Source: Victivallales bacterium (lineage in GTDB: Bacteria; Verrucomicrobiota; Lentisphaeria; Victivallales; GWF2-38-69). From it: 58,334 nt of DNA. Below, piece by piece: positions 34,202 through 43,331 of the stretch. Location of the stretch: the NCBI GenBank assembly GCA_021733985.1, contig JAIPJT010000012.1:1-58334 (forward strand), read 5' to 3'. Position numbers and translations under genes: made by a program. How positions within the stretch are numbered: position 1 is the first letter of the stretch; each line of letters begins with the position of its first letter. The notes below the pieces were generated by a model that searched no databases, was not told the origin of the DNA, and worked only from the letters and a program-made list of their open reading frames with translations.

Positions 34202-35125
34202 ATGAAATACAGAAATGGACTTCTGCTTGCTGCCTTTGCAGTTCTTTTACCTTTAACTTTCAGTACCCAGGCAGGTACTAAAGAAAAAACAGTCCCCATC
34301 AAAGATAAATTTAATATTATTAAATTAAAAGCCAATTCAACTTTACATATTAAAATCGGAGGTAAAAATGAGCTTCGGATCAAAGCAGATAAAAAGTATA
34401 TTAATAATATAAATGCTTCTGTGGATGAAAGCACACTCATAATTTCCGGTAAGAAACACAAAAAAAAGTCCTGGGATGTCGCAAATGTCATTACCCCGAA
34501 AGAAAAAATCAAACTTCATCTTACGGTAAAACAGTTAAACAAACTCTTTATTACCTGTTCAGGTAAAGTTTTTATCGATAGCAATATAACCGGGGATAAT
34601 TTCTCTATATCAAACTTCGGTACTGCAAATATCAACACAAAAGACATTGATGTACATAGTTTTCAAATAAACATTTTAGGAAGCGGGGACTGTAAACTGG
34701 GAAATATCAAGGCCGAAGAACCGGTCATAATAACTTCTTTAGGAAACGGCTTTATAAAAATCAATAAAATATCCGCTCCTCAAACTAATATTAACATCAC
34801 TGGTAACGGGTCCTTAACTGTTGAAAAAATTAAAACCGATAAGCTTAAAGGCAATATTAATGGAAGCGGTTCAGTGACAATAGAGGGAAAAGCCGAAGTA
34901 CAAATGCTTAATTTAGTCGGCACAGGCAATTACAATGCCGAGAAATTACATACAAAAAACACCTATGTTGAAACTTTCGGCGGAAAAAGTATTGAGATTT
35001 ATGCGACAGATACTGCTTCAATTAATATGTACGGAAGAGGAACTGTGACTTTAGCCGGTCGCCCCGAAAATAAAAAATGGAACATCTTAGGCAACGGCAG
35101 AATTTATATCCATGAAGAATACTAG
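34202..35125 (+). CDS. DUF2807 (GIN domain) exported protein 2
   Basis: A 307-residue paralogue of the protein at 28399-29322, with signal peptide 1-24 (LLLAAFAVLLPLTFSTQAG). The body is a repeated beta structure with similar turns (LGSGDCKLGNIKA, ITGNGSLTVEKI, GSGSVTIEGKA). The first 90 residues of both paralogues align well (LHIKxGxKNxLxxKAD). The gene is the last of the exporter operon, with GGAGG before its ATG, and its stop overlaps the convergent epimerase gene by four bases. Co-location with the exporter suggests that it is a partner or product of it. Confidence 0.8.
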   Translation: MKYRNGLLLAAFAVLLPLTFSTQAGTKEKTVPIKDKFNIIKLKANSTLHIKIGGKNELRIKADKKYINNINASVDESTLIISGKKHKKKSWDVANVITPKEKIKLHLTVKQLNKLFITCSGKVFIDSNITGDNFSISNFGTANINTKDIDVHSFQINILGSGDCKLGNIKAEEPVIITSLGNGFIKINKISAPQTNINITGNGSLTVEKIKTDKLKGNINGSGSVTIEGKAEVQMLNLVGTGNYNAEKLHTKNTYVETFGGKSIEIYATDTASINMYGRGTVTLAGRPENKKWNILGNGRIYIHEEY

Positions 35126-36138
35126 ATCGCTTTAAGTCCAAGACCGGGAAGTTCGGAAAGAGTAATTTTCCCGAAATTATTCGAAATACCTGTAAAGGGA
35201 TCATTCGAAATGAGAATATTCGCGTCAAGGTCTGCATAGTCGGTTAATGCAGCAATATTTGCTCCTGCAGCAGTCCCGACTGAACTTTCGAGCATCATGC
35301 CTGCCATAACCTGCAATCCGAATGTTCTTGCAGCTTTAACCATTTTTAATGCTTCCCTAATCCCGCCGCATTTCATTAATTTAATGTTGATTCCGTCCAC
35401 ACAGCCGACTAAGTTCGGTATATCTTTGCTGTCAACAGAATCTTCATCCGTAATTACAGGTATATTAACATTATCCTTTATCTTTTTAAGCCCTTCATAG
35501 TTGCCTTTAGCTATAGGCTGTTCTATAAATTCAATATCATATTTTTCCATTTCATTTATCATATCAACAGCCTCATTAACTTCCCATCCTGTATTTGCAT
35601 CGACTCTAATTTTTGCTTTGGTATTCTCTCTTACTGTTTTTATTATTTCCATATCATTTTCAAGCCCCGCCTTAAGTTTTATTATGGGGAAACCCTCAAG
35701 TTCTTTAAGTTTCCGAATCATAACATGAATTTCATCCAGGCCTACAGTTATACTTGAAAGCGGTATCCTTTCCGGATTTACTCCGAGATATTTATACAGG
35801 GGGACACCTAATATTTTAGCTGCTAAATCATGTAAAGCTATATCAATTCCCGCTACAGTCGCGGGCGCATAATAGTATTTTTCTTTAAGTTCGGAAGTTA
35901 TATCTTCTATTAAAAACGGATCATCGCCGATAATATTCAAAGCAGATTTTAAAACTTGCCCGGAAACTTTAAAGGTTTCATTATAATAATACTCTTGGGG
36001 CCTTATTTCGCCTATACCTGTATATCCTTCGTGTTCCAAATACACATATAATGAATCAGTTAAAACTCTCGGAGCCTTTCTTGAGGTGGTAAAAGGATGT
36101 TTCAGTTTCAAAGTCCTAAATTCAGTTAAAAGTTTCAT
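35122..36138 (-). CDS. Dipeptide epimerase (enolase superfamily)
   Basis: Epimerises dipeptides such as L-Ala-D/L-Glu released from peptidoglycan. The 338 residues show the acid/base pair of the muconate-lactonizing subgroup: the KLK motif in FPIIKLKAG, metal ligands in RVDANTGW, EFIEQPI and ITDEDS, and the second catalytic lysine in INIKLMKCGG. A capping-domain start (RTLKLKHPFTTSRKAP) is normal. Exact specificity varies in this family. It is convergent with the DUF2807 gene and shares four bases with it. Confidence 0.82.
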   Translation of the reverse strand: MKLLTEFRTLKLKHPFTTSRKAPRVLTDSLYVYLEHEGYTGIGEIRPQEYYYNETFKVSGQVLKSALNIIGDDPFLIEDITSELKEKYYYAPATVAGIDIALHDLAAKILGVPLYKYLGVNPERIPLSSITVGLDEIHVMIRKLKELEGFPIIKLKAGLENDMEIIKTVRENTKAKIRVDANTGWEVNEAVDMINEMEKYDIEFIEQPIAKGNYEGLKKIKDNVNIPVITDEDSVDSKDIPNLVGCVDGINIKLMKCGGIREALKMVKAARTFGLQVMAGMMLESSVGTAAGANIAALTDYADLDANILISNDPFTGISNNFGKITLSELPGLGLKAI

Positions 36139-36263
36139 TTCCTCCCTTTCAGGATTTATTTCCTTAAAGTTGTCTAATAGTTCTTTGATATTCTACTCAT
36201 TTAACATAAATTAATGATAACTTATCGTCTATAAATATATATACAAACCGGAGAATTATTTAA

Positions 36264-37967
36264 ATGTTATTAGAACAAACAAAATTTGCTAAGACATATA
36301 AAAATATAATCCGTTATAAACAAATTATAGCTGTACTTATCAAACACGGCTTTTACGATTTTGTTGAGAACAGCAAACTTCTTCAGCACCTTCACCCTAA
36401 GGACAAGCAGGGCATACCCACGCCGAATGAGGCTGTTACAACTCCAGGAACAAAGACACACTGGGAAAGAGTCAGGCTTGTACTTGAAGAACTCGGCCCA
36501 ACTTTTATTAAACTTGGTCAGTTCGCAAGCAACCGTCCCGACCTTATCCCCGATAAACTTTGTGTTGAATTACACAAATTACTGGATCATGTCCCCCCAT
36601 TCAGCGATGAAGAAGCCGCAAACCTTATTGAAACAGAACTCGGCGATGAAATAGAAAATGTTTTTGATCAATTTGCTGCATCTCCCGTTGCATCCGCATC
36701 AATAGCACAGGTTCATATAGGAGTTCTGAAAAACGGAAAAAAGGTTGCCGTTAAAATCCAGAGGCCCGGAATCAAAAAAGTCATTCTTTCTGATCTCGAA
36801 GTAATGTTTCATATTGCAGCTCTTATAAAAAAACATGTGAGTGCTGCACAGGTGATTGACCCTATTGCTATAGTAGAAGAATTTAAAGAGGGAATACTTG
36901 CCGAAATAGATTTCAAAAACGAGTCACTTAATCTGGAAAAATTTAAAAACCTCTTTTCTGAGAACCCGAATCTGATCGTGCCTGATATATACAAAGAGTA
37001 TTCTACCGAACGTCTTATGATAATGGAGTATATTGAAGGACACAACCTTTCAAATCTGTCTCCTGACTCGCCCCCCGAAGGCGTTGTATATTCCAGAGTC
37101 ACTAAAAACTGCGCACAGATCGTTCTGCAGCAAATTTTTGAATACGGTTATTTTCATGCAGACCCTCACGCAGGAAACATCATTATATGTGAAAATAACA
37201 AAATATGCCTGGTTGATTTCGGCCTTATGGGCATACTCCCACCAAAACATAAGTCCTATTTATGTCAAATGATCTACGGCCTTGTTGATAACAATACTGA
37301 ACAGATTGTACGGGCTATACTTAAAATCTCTTTAAACAAGGAAGTAGAAAATAAGAACGTCCTCGAGAATGAAGTTTTTAAAATAATTGATTCTTATGTA
37401 CATCTTCCACTGAAGGATATTAACATAAGCCATTTCCTCAGGGATATAATAAGTACTATTGTAAAGAATAAAATCTCTTTACCGTCAAACATGTATGTTT
37501 TAATGAAAAGTATGGTTTCTCTCGAAGGGACAGCAAGAAAATTTAATCCGGATTTTAATATGCTGTCTCATATAGAACCTTTTGTAAAGAGAATGATGTA
37601 CGAAGACACAAGTCCGGGAAAACTTATGAAAGAGCTCTACACATCAAGCTTTGCATATATAAGGCTTATTAGAGACCTGCCTGTCGAGATTCAGGACATC
37701 CTGGACCTAATAAAAAATAAAACTTTGAAGATGCAGTTTGAGCATAAAGGCCTTGAACCGATGCTTGAAAAGCATGACCAGATTGTAAACAGACTGTCTT
37801 TTGCGGTGGTCACAGCATCGATGCTTATCGGTTCCGCAATCCTCCTTAAAGCCCATATACCGCCGAAGATTGGAAGTATTTCCTTATTCGGGGCCGGGAC
37901 ATTTCTGTTTTCACTTTTTATGGGATGCATCCTCTTAATATCTATTTTGAAACACGGCAAGATGTGA
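36264..37967 (+). CDS. ABC1/UbiB atypical kinase-like protein
   Basis: A 567-residue member of the UbiB/ADCK family of membrane-associated atypical kinases. KxGQ lies in PTFIKLGQFASNRPDLIP, the alanine-rich loop in ASIAQVHIG, the lysine in AVKIQRPG, the catalytic loop as HADPHAGNI, and the metal motif as VDFGLMG. Two hydrophobic C-terminal helices anchor it. In quinone-using bacteria it helps ubiquinone synthesis; in an anaerobe it may act on menaquinone or lipids. No quinone gene is adjacent. Confidence 0.87.
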   Translation: MLLEQTKFAKTYKNIIRYKQIIAVLIKHGFYDFVENSKLLQHLHPKDKQGIPTPNEAVTTPGTKTHWERVRLVLEELGPTFIKLGQFASNRPDLIPDKLCVELHKLLDHVPPFSDEEAANLIETELGDEIENVFDQFAASPVASASIAQVHIGVLKNGKKVAVKIQRPGIKKVILSDLEVMFHIAALIKKHVSAAQVIDPIAIVEEFKEGILAEIDFKNESLNLEKFKNLFSENPNLIVPDIYKEYSTERLMIMEYIEGHNLSNLSPDSPPEGVVYSRVTKNCAQIVLQQIFEYGYFHADPHAGNIIICENNKICLVDFGLMGILPPKHKSYLCQMIYGLVDNNTEQIVRAILKISLNKEVENKNVLENEVFKIIDSYVHLPLKDINISHFLRDIISTIVKNKISLPSNMYVLMKSMVSLEGTARKFNPDFNMLSHIEPFVKRMMYEDTSPGKLMKELYTSSFAYIRLIRDLPVEIQDILDLIKNKTLKMQFEHKGLEPMLEKHDQIVNRLSFAVVTASMLIGSAILLKAHIPPKIGSISLFGAGTFLFSLFMGCILLISILKHGKM

Positions 37968-38069
37968 CAGAACTCAACCAAACTGAGATTTTGATAAATT
38001 TATGATTTTTCAACCACCTCAACCACCATCCGCCATCAACAACACTCAAACAACTTTTTTGTGTATCTT

Positions 38070-39368
38070 CTAATTATTTTTATGCTTAACTTCATTTGTA
38101 TCCTTCCCCAGGTCTGCAAGATAACCCAACCTCTTCAAAATAGACGGATGAGAATAATTAAATGCCTCATATATCGGATGCGGATATAAATTTGATAAAT
38201 TATCAGTGGAGAGTTTTATCAGTGCACTCTTAAGACTGCTTGAATCGTTGAGCAGATCAACGGCAAATCTGTCTGCCTCATATTCATGCTTCCTCGAAAA
38301 ATAATGCATAACAGGTGTAAGCGGAAATAGTACAATTCCAAATAAAAAGTAGATCAGGAACAGTTTTACGGAACAGTAATAAACGTCCGGTACGGAAGAA
38401 AGAGTACCAATATCAAATATGCTCATGAGCAGATCTGTTTTTATCAGACAGTAGGCTGCAAAGAAAAATATAAATGTAATTATTTCCAGTACTATTATAT
38501 TTTTAATAACATGTTTCTTTTTCCAGTGTCCGGCTTCATGTGCAATAACAGAAACTATTTCATCGTTGTCCATCTTCTCCATCAGAGTATCAAAAAGCAC
38601 GATACGCTTAACATTTCCTATACCGGAGAAGTAGGCGTTAGTATGCATTGTTCTTTTAGATGCATCAATTTTTAGAACTTTGTTGATTTTAATGCCGACA
38701 CTGCTCATCAGATTCTTAAGTTTTACTATAAGCTCTTCATCTTCTACAGGGTTGAACTTGTTAAAAAGCGGCTCCAAAATATATGGAGAAATATACATCA
38801 TAAACATTGTAAAAACAAAAAATATCAGCCAGCTCCAAAGCCACCAGGTATGGACAAAATTTGTGATAGTATATAACACGGCAAAAACAAGCCCTGTAAT
38901 TATAGCAGATGAAATAATAACTGTTTTTAAAAAATCAACGAGCCATAGCTTAAATGTCATCGTATTAAAGCCGTACTTTTTTTCCAGTTTAAAAGTTTTA
39001 TACAGATCAAAAGGAATTTCAAGAAAAGAGTAGGCTATAACAATGAGCAGGTAAAAAAGGATTGCAGTCACGTAATATGAAAGGTTAAATCCAATAAGAA
39101 AATCATTATACCACTCTATAATTCCGCAAAACACAAATGAGATCATTATGATGGAAGAATAAACTGTATTGTAAATTCCGATTCTAATTTTTTCCACAGT
39201 ATAATTATTAATCTTTTCCATCTTTTCGCTGTCTATAAGCTGCCTGAATTCCGGGGGAATTGTTGTACTGTACCTTTTTAAATGTTTGAAATTCAGAAAT
39301 TCCAGCCAGCAGCTGAAGATTTTAACTCCTAAATAAAGAATAAGGATTATCTGGAAAACTATATCCAT
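38070..39368 (-). CDS. M48-family membrane metalloprotease (CAAX prenyl protease 1-like)
   Basis: A 432-residue integral membrane zinc protease. The N-terminal half has about five hydrophobic segments typical of the M48 N-terminal domain; HEAGH (277-281) is the zinc motif, and YEADRFAVDLL downstream holds the third ligand. This is the Ste24 layout found in bacteria, where it is thought to act in membrane protein quality control. AAGAGAG is near the start. The start lies 34 bases from a 219-bp mobile-like repeat. Confidence 0.88.
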   Translation of the reverse strand: MDIVFQIILILYLGVKIFSCWLEFLNFKHLKRYSTTIPPEFRQLIDSEKMEKINNYTVEKIRIGIYNTVYSSIIMISFVFCGIIEWYNDFLIGFNLSYYVTAILFYLLIVIAYSFLEIPFDLYKTFKLEKKYGFNTMTFKLWLVDFLKTVIISSAIITGLVFAVLYTITNFVHTWWLWSWLIFFVFTMFMMYISPYILEPLFNKFNPVEDEELIVKLKNLMSSVGIKINKVLKIDASKRTMHTNAYFSGIGNVKRIVLFDTLMEKMDNDEIVSVIAHEAGHWKKKHVIKNIIVLEIITFIFFFAAYCLIKTDLLMSIFDIGTLSSVPDVYYCSVKLFLIYFLFGIVLFPLTPVMHYFSRKHEYEADRFAVDLLNDSSSLKSALIKLSTDNLSNLYPHPIYEAFNYSHPSILKRLGYLADLGKDTNEVKHKNN

Positions 39369-39402
39369 TCTAAACTCTCTTGTATAATGATTAATTGTTA
39401 AT

Positions 39403-39621
39403 CAATGTCATTGAATTAAGGATTATGCTTTCGGAATCATCAGCCGTCGTACAGAAGTTGCTGTACTATGGCCGACACAGAAGGATTGATTCCCTCCACA
39501 AAATACAGAATTCGTGGTGGAGAGAACAAGTCTTCCAGTGTCTTGGCGTAGCTTCAGTCGAAGACAGATGGTTCCGTAGACTAAGCAAAATCAATAATTT
39601 TGTTTTAATTCAATGACATTG
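39403..39621. repeat. 219-bp MITE-like element with 17-bp terminal inverted repeats
   Basis: The left end CAATGTCATTGAATTAA (39403-39419) is the exact complement of the right end TTAATTCAATGACATTG (39605-39621). Inside are GTACAG-AAGTT-G-CTGTAC and TGTCTT...AAGACA stems. A second copy is at 51779-51985, nearly identical over the first 75 bases, and end-only versions occur at 122-138 and 51413-51454. No open reading frame is credible. Target duplications are not clear. Confidence 0.8.
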
Positions 39622-39683
39622 GTTGTTAAATGCTGATACTGCACAAAAGCTCCAAAGCGATCAGCAATCAGTTAAAAGAAAGT

Positions 39684-39705
39684 GGCCGCCCCCCTCCGGG
39701 CGGAC
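39684..39705 (-). terminator. Hairpin terminator after RNase G gene
   Basis: CCGCCC (39686-39691) pairs with GGGCGG (39698-39703). On the minus strand the stem is followed by CCACTTTCTTTT, a U-rich run, so it would end transcription of the rng-fmt operon. Confidence 0.6.
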
Positions 39706-39772
39706 CTTAACCGCGACTTTATCCGTAATGCTGCTGATACTGAAACTGAATAATTTTGGAGCCGGGCATTGA

Positions 39773-41308
39773 CTAAGATTTTGTATATTCTAAAAGATCC
39801 TCACCTGTATTCGGGTCGACTACTTTAAATTTTTCAATATGTATGCTGGGTTCACTTCTGAAAGTCAGGTCCCTCCCGTATTGATCCTCAAGTTCCTTTA
39901 GGAAAAGGTCATCTTCATTTTTCATTCTGGCAAAAACGGCCGGATGCATAATTACACGGACTTCAAGCGACTTATCCCAGGTTTTTCTTTTTAATATTTC
40001 TTTTAGGACACGCTGTATATCCACGCTTACAGAAAGCGGCGACTTGACCTTTCCGCTCCCGTTACAATAGGGACAGGAAGAATAAATTCTGTCAAAAAGG
40101 CTTTCCTGGTCCCGCTGCCTGGTCATTTCCATCAGGCCGAGCTGCGAAATAGGCAGTATTCTTGTTTTGGCCCGGTCATTACGCATAAGCCTGCGCATTC
40201 TTTTTACAACAGTCTCTCTGCTTTGCAGCGAGCGCATATCAATAAAATCAATAACAACCAAACCGCCGATATCCCTGAGCCGTAACTGTCTTGCAATTTC
40301 ATCTGCAGCTTCAATGTTTGTATTTAGAATAGTTTCTTCCATTTCAGTTTTCGACTTTGTGCTGCCGGTATTGATATCAATAGCTATCATGGCTTCAGTT
40401 TCATCTATACAGATATGACCGCCGCTCGGCAGGTATACCTTTCTGTCAAAAATTTTATTAATTTTCCTGTTTATTCCGTAATACTCAAAAATAGGTGCGG
40501 CTTTCTGGTAAAGTTTAATATTCTTTGTCAGATTTTTATTAACAGCATTTCCAATAAATTCGCGTATGAATTCATAAGATTTCTTATCATCGACCATAAC
40601 ACAGTCAATATCTTCAGTAAGGAAATCCCTCATACTTTTTTCTACCAGCGACATTTCTCTGTATAAGCATACCGGACGCTTATTTTTTTTAGTTTTTTCC
40701 TCTATATCATTCCAGAATTTAAGAAGCATTTTCAAATCACGCTGGAAAAACAGAGCCTTTCTCCCCTCACCTACGGTTCTGCATATACACCCCATACCCT
40801 GCGGAATTTTAAGTTTCATCAAAATCTTTTTTATTCTGTCTCGTTCTTTTTTATCTTTTATTCTTTTTGAAATACCGACATGGTCAGAGTAAGGCATTAG
40901 AACTAAATATCGGCCTGGTAAAGATACATTTGAAGTAACTCTGGCTCCTTTTGTTCCAATAGGACCTTTTGTTACCTGTACCGGCAAATAAGAACCCACG
41001 GGAAAAAGTTCAGGGATATCCTCCACAGTTATCTTTTTTTCTTTGCTGGTTTTTCTTATATTCGATTCTTCATAAGTAGCCGGAAGCATATCATAAAAAT
41101 GCATGAACGCATTTTTATCCGTACCGATATCCACAAATACAGCATTAAGGCTGTGCTGGATACCTTCAATTCTTCCCCAGTAAATGGAACCGGTTACAAT
41201 ATCACGGGTTTTACGTTCAACCTGATACTCTTCAAGCTGGTCGTTATTTAAAAAAGCTACTCTGGTTTCAAGTTTCTCACAGTTAATAACTATTGTTCTT
41301 CCGCTCAT
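39773..41308 (-). CDS. rng: Ribonuclease G / RNase E-like endonuclease
   Basis: Single-strand endoribonuclease for rRNA and mRNA processing. The 511 residues hold an S1 domain (about 38-125, GSIYWGRIEGIQHSLNAVFVDIG), the 5'-sensor/RNase-H-like region, DNase-like catalytic acids in MIAIDINTG and VVIDFIDM, and the zinc-link CPYCNGSGK. Length and lack of a long C-terminal scaffold fit RNase G. It overlaps fmt by four bases (ATGA); fmt and rng are therefore co-translated. A hairpin with U-rich tail ends the operon. Confidence 0.93.
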   Translation of the reverse strand: MSGRTIVINCEKLETRVAFLNNDQLEEYQVERKTRDIVTGSIYWGRIEGIQHSLNAVFVDIGTDKNAFMHFYDMLPATYEESNIRKTSKEKKITVEDIPELFPVGSYLPVQVTKGPIGTKGARVTSNVSLPGRYLVLMPYSDHVGISKRIKDKKERDRIKKILMKLKIPQGMGCICRTVGEGRKALFFQRDLKMLLKFWNDIEEKTKKNKRPVCLYREMSLVEKSMRDFLTEDIDCVMVDDKKSYEFIREFIGNAVNKNLTKNIKLYQKAAPIFEYYGINRKINKIFDRKVYLPSGGHICIDETEAMIAIDINTGSTKSKTEMEETILNTNIEAADEIARQLRLRDIGGLVVIDFIDMRSLQSRETVVKRMRRLMRNDRAKTRILPISQLGLMEMTRQRDQESLFDRIYSSCPYCNGSGKVKSPLSVSVDIQRVLKEILKRKTWDKSLEVRVIMHPAVFARMKNEDDLFLKELEDQYGRDLTFRSEPSIHIEKFKVVDPNTGEDLLEYTKS

Positions 41309-42270
41309 ATTACAGCCATATCCCCCTTTTTTATTCTGCAGCCTCTTAAAAATTCGGCACCGCTCATCTCTTTTTTACCTTCCGGGATCAATTTATCAAT
41401 CATTAAAGCGCCCTCTCCGCATGCAATAATCCATTCTCTTTTATTCGCTGAAACTAACTTTCCGGGTTTTTCATTTATATTATCACAAACCGAAGCTGAA
41501 GTAATTGTAATCTGTTTCTGCCTGTCACTTAAAACTAAATTAAAATATGCCCCCGGCCAGGGATAATAGCCTCTTACCATCCTTTCTATCTTCTGCGCCT
41601 TTTCTGTCCAGTTAATTTTACCGTCGTGTTTCCTGATTTTTGGAACATAGGTAGCTTTGTCATGCTTCTGGGCTTTCGGCTTTATTGTCCCGTTGAAAAT
41701 ACCGAGAAGTGTTTCAACGGCATTCCGGCCGGCGGTTTCAGCCAGTATCTTTTCCAGTTCTTCAGTAGTTTCTCTAAAGTTCATCTGATATTCGCATTGT
41801 TTATAGATCGGACCGCTGTCTACACCTAATTCAACTCCCATAAAGGTTATGCCGGTTTTCCTGTCACCGTTCAGTATTGATGAAGTAATAGGCGATGCAC
41901 CCCGGTATTGAGGAAGCAGTGAAGCATGAATATTGACACAGTCAACTTTAGGAATCCGTAAAAATTCTTCTTTGAATATCTGCCCGAAAGATGCCACAAA
42001 AAAAATATCCGCTTCCAGATCTTTAAGATATTTTAAAGACTCGGCTGAATTAACTGATCTGAATTTATCAACTTTCAAATTTCTCTTTTCAGCCCATATT
42101 GCAACCGGGGTTGGAACCAGATTTCGTTTTCTCCCGCCGATTTTATCAATCTGCGTACCAATACCGACAAGTTCTATTAAGGGACTCCTGTGGATCGCTT
42201 CTAAAACCGGTATTCCTACCTCGCCTGAACCGAAAAAATAAACTCTGCATTTCTTATTATTTAAATTCAT
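41305..42270 (-). CDS. fmt: Methionyl-tRNA formyltransferase
   Basis: Formylates initiator Met-tRNA using 10-formyl-tetrahydrofolate. The 321-residue protein has the formyltransferase core with VNIHASLLPQYRGASPI (catalytic N-x-H) and GITFMGVELGVDSGPIY, then the OB-like C-terminal domain (KIERMVRGYYPWPGAYF). The ATG at 42270 is preferred: AGGAA lies 4-5 bases upstream. The longer frame to 42291 would start at TTG. It overlaps rng, and folK is divergent from it. Confidence 0.94.
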   Translation of the reverse strand: MNLNNKKCRVYFFGSGEVGIPVLEAIHRSPLIELVGIGTQIDKIGGRKRNLVPTPVAIWAEKRNLKVDKFRSVNSAESLKYLKDLEADIFFVASFGQIFKEEFLRIPKVDCVNIHASLLPQYRGASPITSSILNGDRKTGITFMGVELGVDSGPIYKQCEYQMNFRETTEELEKILAETAGRNAVETLLGIFNGTIKPKAQKHDKATYVPKIRKHDGKINWTEKAQKIERMVRGYYPWPGAYFNLVLSDRQKQITITSASVCDNINEKPGKLVSANKREWIIACGEGALMIDKLIPEGKKEMSGAEFLRGCRIKKGDMAVI

Positions 42271-42433
42271 ATATTTTCCTTGTAATATCAATTATTCAGT
42301 GTTCAGATAACTGCCGGCCGGACATTAAAATCAACTGCCGGCCGTTAAATTATCATGCTTGACTTTACTTGTAATACATGTAATTTCAATTTATTTTTAA
42401 TATTAAATACAAAAATAGAATTGTCATATCCTT

Positions 42434-42973
42434 ATGCAAATTAGTGAAAAAGTAGCAATTGCACTCGGCGGAAATACAGGCGATGTTGTCAGTAATTTCA
42501 GAAAAGCTCTAAAGTATCTTTCACAGAACGGATTAAATATAAATAAATTTTCCTCGCTCTACACAACACCTCCGGTAAACTGCGAACCCGGTGCTGATGA
42601 TTTTTATAACTGTGTTGTATCAGGCTGCTGGGAAGGAACTGCAGATGACCTTCTCAATTTAACTCAGAAAGCGGAACTCCTCCTCGGGCGGCCCGCCGAA
42701 CACTCCAGCTTTGAGTCAAGGATAATAGATATCGATATAATCCTGTTCGGGAACAAATCAATCAAAACCGACAGGCTGACCGTTCCCCACACCGCTGCAC
42801 AAAAAAGGCTTTTTGTACTGATCCCGCTTAACGAAATCGAACCTTTGTGGAAATTCCCCGGAATCGGTCAGACAGCTTCGGTTCTTATGGAAAAATTGAA
42901 AAAAAAAGAACCGAAAACTTTTGATAAAATAAACTCGACCGCAGAACCCAAAAGGTATAAATTTAATTACTGA
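42434..42973 (+). CDS. folK: 2-amino-4-hydroxy-6-hydroxymethyldihydropteridine pyrophosphokinase
   Basis: Transfers pyrophosphate from ATP in folate synthesis. The 179 residues show ALGGNTGDVVSNFRKAL at the N-terminus, the SSLYTTPPV loop, and LLGRPAEHSSFESRIIDIDIILFG, the family signature with DIDI. The C-terminal 20 residues are basic and variable. It is alone here; other folate genes are not adjacent, although fmt, which uses a folate cofactor, is divergent from it. Confidence 0.92.
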   Translation: MQISEKVAIALGGNTGDVVSNFRKALKYLSQNGLNINKFSSLYTTPPVNCEPGADDFYNCVVSGCWEGTADDLLNLTQKAELLLGRPAEHSSFESRIIDIDIILFGNKSIKTDRLTVPHTAAQKRLFVLIPLNEIEPLWKFPGIGQTASVLMEKLKKKEPKTFDKINSTAEPKRYKFNY

Positions 42974-43039
42974 AGTTTCGGATTTCATATTGTTTCTATA
43001 CTATACATTAAAAAAAAGCCGATTAAATTTATTTATCCA

Positions 43040-43057
43040 TCATACCATACGGTATGA
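43040..43057. promoter_or_regulatory. Palindrome upstream of GGDEF gene
   Basis: TCATACC-ATAC-GGTATGA is a perfect 7-bp inverted repeat. No U tract follows, so it looks more like an operator or a short mRNA hairpin than a terminator. Confidence 0.3.
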
Positions 43058-43331
43058 CCTGTATCGAATGATAAGGTCGAAAATTAGTGAAAAAATATAT
43101 TGAAAACTTCCAGGATACAAGTAAACTTTTTAAAGTACCGTCTTTTGTATTTAATATTTCTCAAAAATCAGAGATTTTTTCAAAACCGGAAGAAACAAAC
43201 TAAGCAATAAACATGAATACAAAAAAAAGAAACAAGAAAACAAACTAACAACTAAACGATTATTTGATATAGAAACAACAGAAAGAGTCTCTTCCAGTTC
43301 AATAGATGCAATATCTTCCAATCCTATATTA

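Larger units (their letters stand above)
39369..39772. other. Intergenic region with mobile-like repeat and terminator
   Basis: Between the divergent-from-each-other M48 protease start and the RNase G stop. It holds the 219-base element at 39403-39621 and the hairpin at 39686-39703 listed separately. No protein gene is supported. Confidence 0.6.
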
